Source: Lactimicrobium massiliense (GTDB lineage: Bacteria; Bacillota_I; Bacilli_A; Erysipelotrichales; Erysipelotrichaceae). From it: a stretch of 64,000 nt of DNA. Every line of letters begins with the position of its first letter. Positions within the stretch are counted from its first letter, which is position 1. The notes under the pieces are model-generated. The model saw only the letters and a program-made list of their open reading frames with translations. It was not told the DNA's origin and did not search any database. The translations under genes and the position numbers were made by a program. The DNA lies in NCBI RefSeq assembly GCF_900343155.1, contig NZ_OUNG01000004.1, forward strand, positions 62,001 to 126,000. Reading direction: 5' to 3'. This document shows, piece by piece, positions 17,516 to 25,673 of this stretch.

Positions 17516-17760
17516 GTGCGTTAATAGTATACGGCACTGCAACCCATCTTGCAACAAATATTTTTCATTTTTCAAATCACAAATATTTTTCATTTTTCAA
17601 ATCAGCCGCATTATGCTCCACCGATGCGCAGATTTTTACATAAAACTAACACATATTGCCGTTTCCACTTTACAAGCACCTCTCAAATCTTTTCAAATTC
17701 AGGCAGGGAACTCAGTTCTTTCCAGAGCATATAAAAATGGCAGGCAGTTTATTGTCTACT
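17516..17760. other. AT-rich intergenic stretch before toxin locus 2
   Basis: No gene is seen. It contains the tRNA-Asn promoter region, a 25-bp tandem repeat and A/T-rich sequence. Short open frames here lack ribosome-binding sites. Confidence 0.5.
17556..17605. repeat. 25-bp tandem duplication
   Basis: AAATATTTTTCATTTTTCAA plus ATCAC (17556-17580) is repeated immediately at 17581-17605, with only the last base changed. Both copies are very AT-rich and lie just upstream of tRNA-Asn, reading from the tRNA's side. Confidence 0.9.
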
Positions 17761-17866
17761 GTGGATCACCAGTACGGTGGCGGTTGGTTCCCTCCAATGC
17801 ACGCACATGAAGTTAGAAGCGTGATGTCCCTTCTATCACGATGCCAGGCATCAGGAGGCGGAGCCT

Positions 17867-17998
17867 ATGAGTCCTTATGAGATCATCATTGTTGTCATAC
17901 AGACAGCCATGTTAGTGATACAGGCCATATCACTTGGATCAAATAACGATTCAAAAAAAAGACCGCATGATCATTCCGAGCGATTAGCGGCCTGCTAG
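17867..17998 (+). CDS. Small holin-like type I toxin, locus 2
   Basis: A 43-aa peptide starting MSPYEIIIVVIQTAMLVIQA. It has one hydrophobic helix and then a polar, basic tail (DSKKRPHDHSERLAAC). AGGAGG lies 8 bases before the ATG. The N-terminal S-x-Y-E-I pattern, the helix and the flanking DNA match locus 1 at 6611-6718. The 5' leader contains a GGATCACC...ACGGTGGCGGTTG element (17762-17784), as in locus 1. The 3' side has an inverted relative of it. A convergent antisense RNA overlaps the last third of the gene. Function as a membrane toxin is inferred. Confidence 0.72.
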   Translation: MSPYEIIIVVIQTAMLVIQAISLGSNNDSKKRPHDHSERLAAC

Positions 17999-18037
17999 TT
18001 AATCGGAGGGGTCACCCGTCATCGGCGGTCCTTTTCC
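17953..18037 (-). ncRNA. Putative type I antitoxin RNA, locus 2
   Basis: A predicted RNA of about 85 nt on the minus strand, starting 7 bases below a good promoter. It ends at a GGCCGC / GCGGTC stem followed by eight T residues (17953-17960 on the plus strand). It covers the last 46 bases of the toxin gene and its 3' end. It shares with the locus 1 RNA a 5' hairpin and a terminator built from the toxin's own 3' coding region. Confidence 0.6.
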
Positions 18038-18043
18038 ATCTGT

Positions 18044-18072
18044 ATTCTAATAAATCTCCAGGTTCACCGCAA
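18044..18072 (-). promoter_or_regulatory. Promoter of antitoxin RNA, locus 2
   Basis: On the minus strand -35 TTGCGG (18067-18072) and -10 TAGAAT (18044-18049) are spaced by 17 bases, directing transcription against the toxin gene. Confidence 0.65.
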
Positions 18073-18092
18073 GCCATGCGGCGCTAGTGGGA

Positions 18093-18121
18093 TTGAATTC
18101 AGAAGACGGCTTTGCTAGTCT
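18093..18121 (+). promoter_or_regulatory. Possible promoter of the ydjI-like operon
   Basis: TTGAAT (18093-18098), 17 bases, then TAGTCT (18116-18121), 42 bases before the first ATG. The -10 is weak. No sigma-W or sigma-M-type motif was recognised. Confidence 0.3.
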
Positions 18122-18162
18122 AATGGTAAACAAAGTCCAGTTATCTGGCAAAGGAGACGATC

Positions 18163-19338
18163 ATGGGATTTATTCTTGCAGCAGCGATGTCCGCAGGTTC
18201 TGTACTGCGTGATCAGTGGAAGGAATATTTCAGTGTAGATGCACTTGGAGATGATGTCATTGCCGTCAAGTGCACTAAGAAAGGCAGAGGCTTCAACCAT
18301 GGCAATGACAATGTCATTACCAATGGTTCTACCGTTGCCGTTGCCGATGGTCAGTGCATGATCATTGTGGAACAGGGACAGGTTGTTGATATTGTCGCAG
18401 AGCCTGGTATCTACACCTATGACAATACGGTGGCACCATCCATTCTGTGCGGTGATCTTGGCAAAGGCATCAAAGCCGCCTTCAATGAATTTGGCAAACG
18501 CTTTACCTATGGCGGTCAGGCTGCTGTTGACCAGCGCATCTACTGCTTCAACACGAAGGAAATGACCGGCCAGAAGTTCGGCACACCCAATCCGGTTCCG
18601 TTCCGTGTCATTGATGCCAGAGCGGGCATTGACATCGATATCTCTGTACGCTGCTTTGGCTCCTATTCCATCCGGATTGCAGATCCGATCCGCTTCTATA
18701 CTAACAACGCCGGCAACTTCAAGGATGAATACAGAGTGGACGAAATCTCCGGCCAGCTGAAATCTGAGCTGCTGAATGTCCTGCAGCCAGCCTTTGCAAA
18801 AATTTCTGAAACAGGCATCCGCTATTCCCAGCTGCCTGGCAAGACCGTTGAACTGACCAATGCTGTTAAAGAGCAACTGAAGGATTCATGGAGTGCAAAG
18901 CGCGGCATTGCCATTGATTCTGTTGCCATTGCAAGCATCTCTGCAGATCCGGAAGATGAAAAGATGCTCAAGCAGATGCAGCGCAATGCGGCCTATACCG
19001 ATCAGAATCTGGCCGCAGCTACGCTTGTCGGTGCCCAGGCACAGGCAATGCAGGATGCAGCCAATAACAGCAATGGCGCTGCTATGGGCTTCATGAGCAT
19101 GAATATGGCAGGCTCCGGCACCAGTGCCAGCCAGTTGTACCAGCAGGCAGCCGCAAATAACACTGCAAATACAGCTGCCAATACATGGACCTGTCCAAAC
19201 TGCGGCACCACAAATACCGGCAACTTCTGTTCCAAGTGTGGAACAAAACGGCCATCCGGCAAGTGGATCTGTCCGACCTGCCACCAGGAAAACACTGGCA
19301 GTTTCTGCTCTAACTGCGGCACAAAGAAACCTGCGTGA
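18163..19338 (+). CDS. SPFH-domain protein with C-terminal zinc ribbons (YdjI-like)
   Basis: A 391-aa protein of the bacterial 'virion core'/YdjI SPFH group. The SPFH region covers about residues 20-290 (GQCMIIVEQGQVVDIVAEPGIY at its front). A flexible Ala/Asn/Gln linker and two zinc ribbons (CPNCG...CSKCG and CPTCH...CSNCG) end the protein. In Bacillus subtilis YdjI acts with PspA, YdjG and YdjH at stressed membranes. The next two genes here match YdjG and YdjH by domain, but no pspA is present. AAGGAG is close to the start. Confidence 0.85.
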   Translation: MGFILAAAMSAGSVLRDQWKEYFSVDALGDDVIAVKCTKKGRGFNHGNDNVITNGSTVAVADGQCMIIVEQGQVVDIVAEPGIYTYDNTVAPSILCGDLGKGIKAAFNEFGKRFTYGGQAAVDQRIYCFNTKEMTGQKFGTPNPVPFRVIDARAGIDIDISVRCFGSYSIRIADPIRFYTNNAGNFKDEYRVDEISGQLKSELLNVLQPAFAKISETGIRYSQLPGKTVELTNAVKEQLKDSWSAKRGIAIDSVAIASISADPEDEKMLKQMQRNAAYTDQNLAAATLVGAQAQAMQDAANNSNGAAMGFMSMNMAGSGTSASQLYQQAAANNTANTAANTWTCPNCGTTNTGNFCSKCGTKRPSGKWICPTCHQENTGSFCSNCGTKKPA

Positions 19339-20429
19339 GTCAGACAATGAGTGAATCCGTTGTCAATTACAAATGTCCCAACTGCGGCGGGCCGCTGCAT
19401 TTTGACAGCAAGTCACAGAAACTTGTCTGTGACCACTGCGGCTCTTCCTTTTCTCCGGATACATTCAAAGAAAAAGAGTCACCCACGCAGACGGACACAG
19501 AAATTCATGTCACTGCCCCTGACACCTTCAGCAAGGACGAAATCAAGCACTTAAAAGCATATACATGTCCTTCCTGCGGTGCGCAGATCATGTGCGATGA
19601 AAACACAGCCGCCACAAGCTGTCCGTATTGTGACAATCCCACCCTGATACCATCCCAGTTTGCCGGCAGTCTGCGTCCCTCTTCTGTTCTGCCTTTTCAG
19701 CTGAACAAGAAAGATGCAGAAGACAAGCTTGCTTCATTCTACAAAGGCAAGCCGTTCCTGCCCAAGGCATTCCGCAATGATAACCACATAGAAGACATCA
19801 AAGGTGTCTATGTTCCCTTCTGGCTGTATAACGGCACAGTTGCCATCCAGGCAGCCTATGAAGCCACCCGCACCAGAGTCTTTGTGCAAGGGGATGATCA
19901 GATCACAGAAACGAGCCACTTCCATCTTGATCGGGAAGGCACGATGCAGTTTTCCCGTGTCCCAGCCGATGCTTCCAGCAAGATGCCGGATGAATTCATG
20001 GATGCCCTGGAACCTTATGACTTCCAGCAGCTCAGGCCATTTGAAATGTCCTACATGGCAGGCTATCTTGCGGACCGCTATGACGTCGATGAAAACAAGG
20101 ACTTTCCACGGGCCAAAACCCGCATGGAACATTCCACCTGCAGAGCCTGTCAGGAATCATGCATCGGTTATGAAACATGTATTCCTATCCACGAAAATAC
20201 CCAGACAGCCAGAACTGGTACAGATTACATCTTTCTGCCAGTATGGCTGCTTGCCACACGGTATCATGGCAAGCCCTACCTGTTTGCCATGAACGGCCAG
20301 AATGGCAGAATGGTCTCTGATGACCTTCCCCTGGACTGGACAAAGGTGATTCTCACCTTTGTGATCATTACCGCCGCACTGATGGTGGTCATGTTCCTGC
20401 TGATCAGTGCCATCGGAGGTGCCGCATGA
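19335..20429 (+). CDS. TFIIB-type zinc-ribbon membrane protein (YdjG-like)
   Basis: A 364-aa protein. Two N-terminal zinc ribbons (CPNCGG...CDHCG and CPSCGAQ...CPYCDN) precede a large beta-rich domain and one C-terminal membrane helix (about 338-360), so the body faces the cytoplasm. It fits YdjG. The start is either GTG 19335, overlapping the ydjI-like stop, or ATG 19347; neither has a strong ribosome-binding site. It overlaps the next gene by 4 bp (ATGA), which supports joint synthesis. Confidence 0.82.
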   Translation: MSQTMSESVVNYKCPNCGGPLHFDSKSQKLVCDHCGSSFSPDTFKEKESPTQTDTEIHVTAPDTFSKDEIKHLKAYTCPSCGAQIMCDENTAATSCPYCDNPTLIPSQFAGSLRPSSVLPFQLNKKDAEDKLASFYKGKPFLPKAFRNDNHIEDIKGVYVPFWLYNGTVAIQAAYEATRTRVFVQGDDQITETSHFHLDREGTMQFSRVPADASSKMPDEFMDALEPYDFQQLRPFEMSYMAGYLADRYDVDENKDFPRAKTRMEHSTCRACQESCIGYETCIPIHENTQTARTGTDYIFLPVWLLATRYHGKPYLFAMNGQNGRMVSDDLPLDWTKVILTFVIITAALMVVMFLLISAIGGAA

Positions 20430-21205
20430 AGAAACTGCAGAAAATCCTGATTGCAGTAATGCTGTGTGTTCTGAGCATCATTCCGGGTCATGCAGACAAT
20501 ACAGAATGGGTAAAAGATGATGCAGGTGTTCTCACCCAGGAAGAAATAGATGCCCTGAACAGCCAGATTCAGACCATAACAGACACCAGTAAGGTTGGCA
20601 TCTATATCCGCCTGAAACCGGATATGGATGGTTCTGCATCGATTGAAGACTATGCTGAAACTATCTATACAGGTGAAGATCTTGGTATCGGCAATGATCA
20701 TGACGGCCTGCTGCTGGTGATGTCCTTTGATCAGAGAGACTATGATCTTGCTGCATACGGCAGCAGGGCAAATGATATCTTTACAGACCATGCAAAGGAT
20801 CAGATCGAAGATGAGATGCTTGCTTACTTCCGCCAGGATGACTGGTATGATGGCCTGGACGCAATGTTATCGGAGACAGAGTATCAGCTGCAGATGTATT
20901 CACCCATGTCTGAGCAGAATGCAGGCAGCAGATCTGCAGGCTTTTCCGGCTTCGACCTGTTTCTATTGTTTGGTGTGCCGCCGCTTCTTGCATTATTGAT
21001 TGTGTGGGCCATTGCTTCCCGCAACAAAACAAAAGGCATCGCCGTTTCCGCCGATGCCTATGCCACAGGTCATCTGAACCTGACAAGAAGGCAGGATATC
21101 TTCACCCATATTACCCGGACTGTTACACACATTCCCCGCAATGATGACCATGGCGGCACCAGTGTCAACAGCTCTGGCTTCTCACACTCATCAGGCAAGT
21201 TCTAA
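20426..21205 (+). CDS. TPM-domain secreted/membrane protein (YgcG/YdjH-like)
   Basis: A 259-aa protein. A signal peptide or anchor (residues 1-23, ending GHA-DN) is followed by a TPM domain (about 28-150, VKDDAGVLTQEEIDALN and GIGNDHDGLLLVMS). A membrane helix lies at about 175-195, with a cytoplasmic Ser/Gly-rich tail. TPM proteins are linked to membrane or photosystem repair and often pair with SPFH and zinc-ribbon proteins. It is the last gene of the three-gene operon, before a clear terminator. Confidence 0.82.
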   Translation: MKKLQKILIAVMLCVLSIIPGHADNTEWVKDDAGVLTQEEIDALNSQIQTITDTSKVGIYIRLKPDMDGSASIEDYAETIYTGEDLGIGNDHDGLLLVMSFDQRDYDLAAYGSRANDIFTDHAKDQIEDEMLAYFRQDDWYDGLDAMLSETEYQLQMYSPMSEQNAGSRSAGFSGFDLFLLFGVPPLLALLIVWAIASRNKTKGIAVSADAYATGHLNLTRRQDIFTHITRTVTHIPRNDDHGGTSVNSSGFSHSSGKF

Positions 21206-21230
21206 GCCGTGCATCCGCACGGTTTTTTAT
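21206..21230. terminator. Terminator between convergent operons
   Basis: The stem CCGTGC / GCACGG is followed by TTTTTTATTTT on the plus strand. It overlaps the stop codon of the convergent VWA gene. Confidence 0.85.
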
Positions 21231-23101
21231 TTTGAATGGTGAAAGATGGATACCATCTGTCTGGCCACTGCTGCCATCAGCACAGATGGAAGATCATCCG
21301 TCTTTGTGCCAAGGAACGTACCATGATCAGAGAAGATAAAGTCAAAGATTCTGCGTGCCTCCGGATCGTCCGGACCGATCTCAATTGCCTGAATCTCCAC
21401 ACCTTTCTTCTTTAACTTCTCCACGGTCTTTCTGGCAGCACCAGGAAACGAAGAGGCACCATCTGTCACTTCAAACAGCAGCCGGATCCGTTTGCCGCTT
21501 TCAATTTCACGCTCCTGGATCGGCGTAATCTGTTTCAGCACCTCCTGCAGGCAGGCACCATCATCCGTAGAACCCCCATCCCCACGCAGACGGGTAACAG
21601 AAAGCATCGTATCCGCTTTTTTCTTGAACCCGGCATCATCAAAAGACATCACCCGATGGCTTCCCGAGCCAAACAGCCACGTTTCAATCTGCACCTTTGT
21701 CTGCTGATGCGTCCTAGCCGCATTCGCATCCAGAAACTGCTGGAAATCCTGCAGTGACAGCAGCACAATCGCCAGTGCTTCCCGGGCACTTTCCAGCTTC
21801 CCAGAACGCATCGATCCTGAATTGTCAATCACAAACGAAATATCCAGATACTGCGGCAGAACTTTCGGCACAGACACAAGCAGATCATTCGCAAAGATAT
21901 GCAGATCACGGTAATTCTGTTTCTGCTGTGCCTCCACAAAGTCACACCATGACCCAATCAGCTCGTCCACATCCAGATAGCCCTTGCTCTGGCCGGTCTG
22001 CCTGATGCTGACCTGACGGCCAGCCTCACCAAACAGCTTCTGCCAGAACTGTTTCATCTTCTGCCTTGCAGGCTGTACCTGATGCTCATAATGCGTAAAC
22101 AGGGCAAGATCATCCGACTGTACGCCAAATGCTTCAAGTTCCTTCTGCCCATGGGTTTTCGCTGCCACTGCCTTCTTCATCTGGCTCTGTTCCAGCTGCT
22201 GCAGCATGTTTTTCTTATGATCTGCGCTCATAGCAGGACCATGGGACTTCTTCGCATTTTTCTGCGGCTCACTCTGTTCACTGCGTGATGCAGTTTTCGC
22301 CAGCTTCATGCGGCTGATATCACTCTCAAACAGCATCACCCAGCCCGGTACAAGAAACGTCTGAAACAGATCATTCCGCTCCTTGATCCCCTGCTGATCC
22401 AGCACTTCCTGCAGCACAGAATGCCGCAGGAAATCATAGCGGCTCATGCCAAGCACGCTTTCCTGCAGAAAGTCCTTCAGCTGCGGATTGGAAATGCTGT
22501 CCGGGCCATCGTATTCCACCTGCAACAATGCACCGCCAAGATCCTCATGCGTGCGTACATCATCATTTTCCTGCGGAAAGCCGCCCTCCCACAGCAGCAT
22601 CTTCCCGATCTTCTGCTTCATGACAGCCTCACGATATACCGGCGCCTTCATCTGCACCAGCAGATCTGATACCCAGATATCCACGGCATCCAGAAACGCA
22701 GACAGCGCATTCTGCACGCTGGCATACACAATCGAAGGCGCATAGCCAGGATCATCCTGTAAGCCAAAAGAAGCCGCCTTCTGCAGATAGCAGGACGTGA
22801 TCTTCTCACATGCGTTTTCAAACTGCTCTGTCCGGTGCAGATACAGGGAAGGATACTTCTGCTCATCCGGATAGAGTGCCAGTGTACTGTACAGATGATA
22901 CAGCAGCTCACTTTCATCCAGGCCTTTGTCCTGAAAGAAGGCAAGCGGCACAATGACCCGCTGCTCATCAGGCAGCAGCACAAAGGTTTCCTGCTGATCA
23001 GACACTTCATACATCAGCCGCTGATCACCAGAAAACAGTGTTAACATCCGCTGCTCTTTGGCCAGCAGCGCCTCACATGTTTCCTTCGTGATCTCACCCA
23101 T
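21227..23101 (-). CDS. VWA-domain protein of an AAA/VWA module
   Basis: A 624-aa protein. Residues 1-400 are mainly helical, with a charged middle (SEQSEPQKNAKKSHGPAMS). The C-terminal von Willebrand A domain carries the MIDAS motif DNSGS (426-430), a conserved Thr in GDGGSTDDG and TDGASSF. Such proteins work as metal-dependent adaptors for MoxR-type AAA ATPases. It overlaps the preceding small gene by 8 bp, and all three genes of the module are chained. The client that the module acts on is not evident. Confidence 0.8.
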   Translation of the reverse strand: MGEITKETCEALLAKEQRMLTLFSGDQRLMYEVSDQQETFVLLPDEQRVIVPLAFFQDKGLDESELLYHLYSTLALYPDEQKYPSLYLHRTEQFENACEKITSCYLQKAASFGLQDDPGYAPSIVYASVQNALSAFLDAVDIWVSDLLVQMKAPVYREAVMKQKIGKMLLWEGGFPQENDDVRTHEDLGGALLQVEYDGPDSISNPQLKDFLQESVLGMSRYDFLRHSVLQEVLDQQGIKERNDLFQTFLVPGWVMLFESDISRMKLAKTASRSEQSEPQKNAKKSHGPAMSADHKKNMLQQLEQSQMKKAVAAKTHGQKELEAFGVQSDDLALFTHYEHQVQPARQKMKQFWQKLFGEAGRQVSIRQTGQSKGYLDVDELIGSWCDFVEAQQKQNYRDLHIFANDLLVSVPKVLPQYLDISFVIDNSGSMRSGKLESAREALAIVLLSLQDFQQFLDANAARTHQQTKVQIETWLFGSGSHRVMSFDDAGFKKKADTMLSVTRLRGDGGSTDDGACLQEVLKQITPIQEREIESGKRIRLLFEVTDGASSFPGAARKTVEKLKKKGVEIQAIEIGPDDPEARRIFDFIFSDHGTFLGTKTDDLPSVLMAAVARQMVSIFHHSK

Positions 23102-23687
23102 ACAGTTTCACCTTCATCAGCTTTTCAACCGTATCAATTCTTGCATAAGACAGCCGCTGCACACCGCCATCCAGATCACGGATCAAACACGACGAATCAC
23201 TCTCCAGAATGCCATTGTCACACAGTACGTCAGTAAACAATGGCACCGGGCGGCATGTCCATGTACCAAGATTCTTTTCCTGCAGATACACACTGCCCTC
23301 ATCCGTGAATACAAAGCACACTTTCCCATTCTGCAGCGTCATGATTACATTGCCATTGCGACCCGGAATCTCAGCCGGCGGATCCGCAATGTCCTCCAGT
23401 TCTGTATCCTTCAGTTTCTCACACAGCGCATACACAGATGAATCCAGATCACACTCCTTCAGATGTGAAAGATCCTTCACTACCACTTCTTTCGCTGCGC
23501 AAAGATCCTTTGTCATCAACGCCTTCTGCCGATACTGCGGCAATGCCTCTTCCAGCATCTTCATCTCTTCTTTCCACAGCGTATCCAACTGCTCTGCAAA
23601 AGAAGAATCCATCATGCCGGTACGCATCTCTGCATGCAGCTTCTTACGCAATACAGAAATCTGTTTTTTCAGCTCCGGCGGTGTCAT
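23094..23687 (-). CDS. Middle gene of AAA/VWA module, unknown
   Basis: A 197-aa protein, not recognised. The first 90 residues are predicted helical and charged (MTPPELKKQISVLRKKLHAE start). The rest looks beta-rich (GNVIMTLQNGKVCFVFTDEG). It lies between the ATPase and VWA genes with 4- and 8-bp overlaps, so a structural or adaptor role within that module is likely. Confidence 0.65.
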   Translation of the reverse strand: MTPPELKKQISVLRKKLHAEMRTGMMDSSFAEQLDTLWKEEMKMLEEALPQYRQKALMTKDLCAAKEVVVKDLSHLKECDLDSSVYALCEKLKDTELEDIADPPAEIPGRNGNVIMTLQNGKVCFVFTDEGSVYLQEKNLGTWTCRPVPLFTDVLCDNGILESDSSCLIRDLDGGVQRLSYARIDTVEKLMKVKLYG

Positions 23688-25594
23688 TTCTGCATTCCCA
23701 GACTGTCCAGAATCGCAGCGCCGTGTTCCAGATCGCGGATCTTTCCATCCTGTGCCATCAGATCCTTTGCCTGCATGTCAACATCTTCATCAATCTCAAT
23801 CTTTCCGGCAAATTCATCCGACAAAGATTTCCTAGCCGGTCCTTTGCCAAACAGCAGTGTCACGACATCCTGGCGGGACAGATGTTCCAGCGGTGCAATC
23901 TCGTGGCTGTATGCCGCCGTACGGATATCCTCCATCGTCAATCCTGCTTCGCCCTTGGATCTGGCTGGTACATGCCAGCCGTCATTGTCCGCAAAGAAAC
24001 CATAGCGCACCGCCAGAGACAACAGCAGATTGCGGTCATCATTGTTTGTCACCGAAGAAAGGAAGCCATACCAGAGTGCCATGGACAGATCCATCTCTTC
24101 CCCAAAGTTCCATGTATCCAGAACATGGATGATACTGCGGATAGACAGCACTGCCTCGTTGAGCACCGGCACATCCCCGTTTTCACTGACAGAGCTTCTG
24201 CCCTCAAAGATCAGCTGTGACATGCGTGCAAGCTGCGCAAACCGCCACAGGGCATCTATACTGAGAGAAGGAACCGGCAGATCCAGGCTGCCGTCATCAT
24301 TGCACAGATGTTCCATGACCAGCCGGAACAATTCATTCTGGCCTGGATCTTTCTGCTGTGCCAATGTACCTTCCGTACTCTGCGGCACATAGTTATAGGC
24401 AATCGTGGTAAAGCGGGACTGAAAGGCCGGATTGAGCACATTGGTGCCTTCATAGGACACGGTGCCGGTAGACAGATTGCCCGTCCCGATCAGACAGAAC
24501 CCGTCCGCAATCTTCACCGTGCCAATACCGGTAATATAGGCAGACTGACCGGCATGATGCTGCAGAATATCATTCAAAGCAATCAGATTCGGCATGGCAA
24601 TCGTATTGATCTCATCAATGATGATCGGCCTGCCTTCCTTCAATGCCTTCAGTACTTCTTTTTCGACTTTCTCTACAACCGTGCCAAAGCCGCTGTTCTC
24701 ATTGATATACATGCTGGAATACGTCTTCCATCCTGCTAACATCAGCTCCATCTGCTGCTGCGGATTCATCGCATCAAGCCGTTCCTTGTTCGCTTCCAGG
24801 AACTGCTCAAAGTCATTCAGCAGGCCATTGAGCTGCTCCCCATACGATTCTGTTGAGCCTGCATGGGCAAGCTTCAATGTCTTCTCAGCAAACATATCCT
24901 GGGCCGTCAGATTGTGAGAACCGGAAATAAAGTATGGATGGCATGGCGTATTCTGCACCTGCTTTTCAATGTCAGGATACACCTGGCAGAACCAGGCAAG
25001 TTCATCGCTGCGTGATGCACCGGGATGTGCATCACGCCATGCAAGCAGGCTTTTCTGCAGCAAAGACATCCGCAGACGGTGCTGCATCTGCTCCTGGCTT
25101 GCCTCCAGGGCAAGCTGGGTCTTGCCGCTGCCAAGATGTCCGACAAGATAGACCGGAATGCCCGCTGACAGAGAATCTGAGATCTGTTTCATGGCCCGCT
25201 GCAGGTATGGCACTTTTACAAGGCGGCCATCCCGTTCATCATTGATATCCTGCAGAATCTGGCGGGCATGCAGTACATAGAAGGCATCAGGATCAATGGC
25301 AGCCATCGCTTCTTCCTGTTTCCGCAGGCCCAGAAGCCTGCCTGCATGCCGGCGGCTGGCCGCAGTCGAACGGCGGATGCCATTCACACTGTAACTGCGC
25401 GAGCTTTCCTGTTCCATCTGTAACAGCAGCTGCTCATATGCCTGCTCCATCGCAATCTCATCCAGCCGGTTGGCGGCCTGTTTCTGACTCCTGCGGACAT
25501 ACTCCGCATAGGCTTTGCCAACCTCAGTATGATCCTCATCACCAGAGCGCAGGCACGCCCGTCTTCTCTGTTCCACCACTGACAGTTTTTCCAT
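23684..25594 (-). CDS. AAA+ ATPase, MoxR/dynein-like type
   Basis: A 636-aa protein. An N-terminal helical region of about 125 residues is followed by a P-loop (GHLGSGKTQ, about 152-160), Walker B (IIIDEINTI) and a sensor-like segment (LIGTGNLSTG). The N-terminal extension and long insertion set it apart from short MoxR proteins. ATG 25594 is preferred over ATG 25600 because AAGGAG is 7 bases from the former and 1 from the latter. It is the first gene of the three-gene module; together with the VWA protein it should remodel or activate a target by ATP hydrolysis. Confidence 0.82.
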   Translation of the reverse strand: MEKLSVVEQRRRACLRSGDEDHTEVGKAYAEYVRRSQKQAANRLDEIAMEQAYEQLLLQMEQESSRSYSVNGIRRSTAASRRHAGRLLGLRKQEEAMAAIDPDAFYVLHARQILQDINDERDGRLVKVPYLQRAMKQISDSLSAGIPVYLVGHLGSGKTQLALEASQEQMQHRLRMSLLQKSLLAWRDAHPGASRSDELAWFCQVYPDIEKQVQNTPCHPYFISGSHNLTAQDMFAEKTLKLAHAGSTESYGEQLNGLLNDFEQFLEANKERLDAMNPQQQMELMLAGWKTYSSMYINENSGFGTVVEKVEKEVLKALKEGRPIIIDEINTIAMPNLIALNDILQHHAGQSAYITGIGTVKIADGFCLIGTGNLSTGTVSYEGTNVLNPAFQSRFTTIAYNYVPQSTEGTLAQQKDPGQNELFRLVMEHLCNDDGSLDLPVPSLSIDALWRFAQLARMSQLIFEGRSSVSENGDVPVLNEAVLSIRSIIHVLDTWNFGEEMDLSMALWYGFLSSVTNNDDRNLLLSLAVRYGFFADNDGWHVPARSKGEAGLTMEDIRTAAYSHEIAPLEHLSRQDVVTLLFGKGPARKSLSDEFAGKIEIDEDVDMQAKDLMAQDGKIRDLEHGAAILDSLGMQK

Positions 25595-25615
25595 GATCAT
25601 TCTCCTTCATAAACA

Positions 25616-25666
25616 CAAGAAAGCACCGGCTGCAGATGAAAGTGCTCTCATACAGCAGCCGGCGCC
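25616..25666 (-). terminator. Possible terminator after oleate hydratase gene
   Basis: GCACCGGCTGC (25623-25633) pairs with GCAGCCGGCGC (25655-25665), leaving a 21-base loop. Only TTTCTT follows, so it may be a weak terminator or read-through signal toward the AAA gene. Confidence 0.5.
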
Positions 25667-25673
25667 AAATAAC

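Noticed and set aside
17556..17605. Possible CRISPR repeat
   Set aside because: Two copies directly adjacent with no spacers and no cas genes in the window.
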